Assembly: GCA_947486375.1 (NCBI GenBank)
Contig: CANKTP010000024.1
Location: forward strand, 1 to 32,283
Reading direction: 5' to 3'
DNA: 32,283 nt
DNA from: Candidatus Hydrogenedentota bacterium
GTDB lineage: Bacteria; Hydrogenedentota; Hydrogenedentia; Hydrogenedentales; GCA-2746185
Position 1 is the stretch's first letter; the number at the start of each line of letters is the position of its first letter. Positions 32,132 through 32,283 of this stretch are shown here, in pieces. The notes under the pieces are model-generated. The model was not told where the DNA came from, did not search any database, and saw nothing but the letters and a program-made list of their open reading frames with translations. The position numbers and the translations under genes were made by a program.

Positions 32132-32283
32132 ATGAATGCGGTAGCGGCGAAACTGGTCCAATACACCCCTAAGAACCCGATCCGGGTGATCACGGCAACG
32201 TCGTTGTTCGACGGACATGACGCGTCGATCAGCATCATGCGTCGCATTCTCCAAGCCTCGGGCGCGGAGGTGATCCATCTCGG
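32132..32283 (+). CDS. icmF: Cobalamin-dependent acyl-CoA mutase, probably IcmF (3' partial)
   Basis: Only the first 50 codons are in the window. After a short lead, [20 protein letters not shown] and [12 protein letters not shown] match the start of the B12-binding (flavodoxin-like) domain. DGHDAS supplies the DxH motif with the histidine that coordinates cobalt. A B12 domain at the N-terminus followed directly by [16 protein letters not shown] is the layout of IcmF, the fusion of isobutyryl-CoA mutase with its G-protein chaperone. In classical methylmalonyl-CoA mutase this domain is C-terminal. A stand-alone small mutase subunit is the alternative. GAGG lies about 10 nt before the ATG. It is cotranscribed with or controlled by the TetR gene 44 nt upstream. 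Confidence 0.8.
   Translation, partial: MNAVAAKLVQYTPKNPIRVITATSLFDGHDASISIMRRILQASGAEVIHL

Overview
The window is high-GC bacterial chromosome, densely packed, with typical sigma-70 and Shine-Dalgarno signals. The best guess at the host is Candidatus Hydrogenedentota or a neighbouring deep bacterial lineage. The grounds are a lipoprotein with a Glu-Gly dipeptide tract right after the lipidated cysteine, an exosortase/EpsI pair, a type III glutamine synthetase and the start of what looks like an IcmF-type acyl-CoA mutase. This placement is inference, not proof.

Region 1 (1-15960) is an exopolysaccharide assembly locus. A plus-strand run encodes a 5'-truncated chain-length regulator fused to a BY-kinase domain, a WecG/TagA/CpsF glycosyltransferase, a 1076-residue membrane-anchored TPR protein, an exosortase with all three catalytic residues, EpsI, a GT2 glycosyltransferase, a sulfotransferase and a second GT2. 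Many of these genes overlap by 4 nt (GTGA, GTGA, ATGA, TTGA), so they are probably translationally coupled. Two unrecognised genes with N-terminal zinc ribbons follow; one is a long coiled-coil protein with a recent 285-bp internal tandem duplication. A minus-strand pair (NodB-type polysaccharide deacetylase, then GT4) and a separately promoted GT2 complete the locus. Together they predict synthesis, deacetylation, sulfation and export of an acidic polymer. No PEP-CTERM-type target protein is visible here.

Region 2 (15968-20274) holds a minus-strand lipoprotein with Ca-binding-like repeats and a beta-helix body, and a divergent GT-C-type membrane protein.

Region 3 (20327-25632) is mostly housekeeping and regulation: nrdR with candidate tandem NrdR boxes in its own promoter, a convergent pilT, glutamine synthetase III with a strong terminator and both sigma-70-like and sigma-54-like promoters, a hotdog thioesterase, and ybaB/ebfC.

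Region 4 (25640-31174) has the order fmt, rsmB, PASTA protein, rpe, DUF418 protein. It resembles the Firmicutes fmt-rsmB-prpC-prkC-rsgA-rpe neighbourhood, but the PASTA protein has no kinase domain. A 129-bp AT-rich element with perfect 30-bp inverted ends sits exactly between the PASTA gene and rpe.

Region 5 (31175-32283) has a 9-bp tandem repeat, a TetR regulator with a palindromic operator over its own start site, and the first 50 codons of a cobalamin-dependent mutase, probably icmF. No tRNA, rRNA, CRISPR array or complete insertion sequence was seen.
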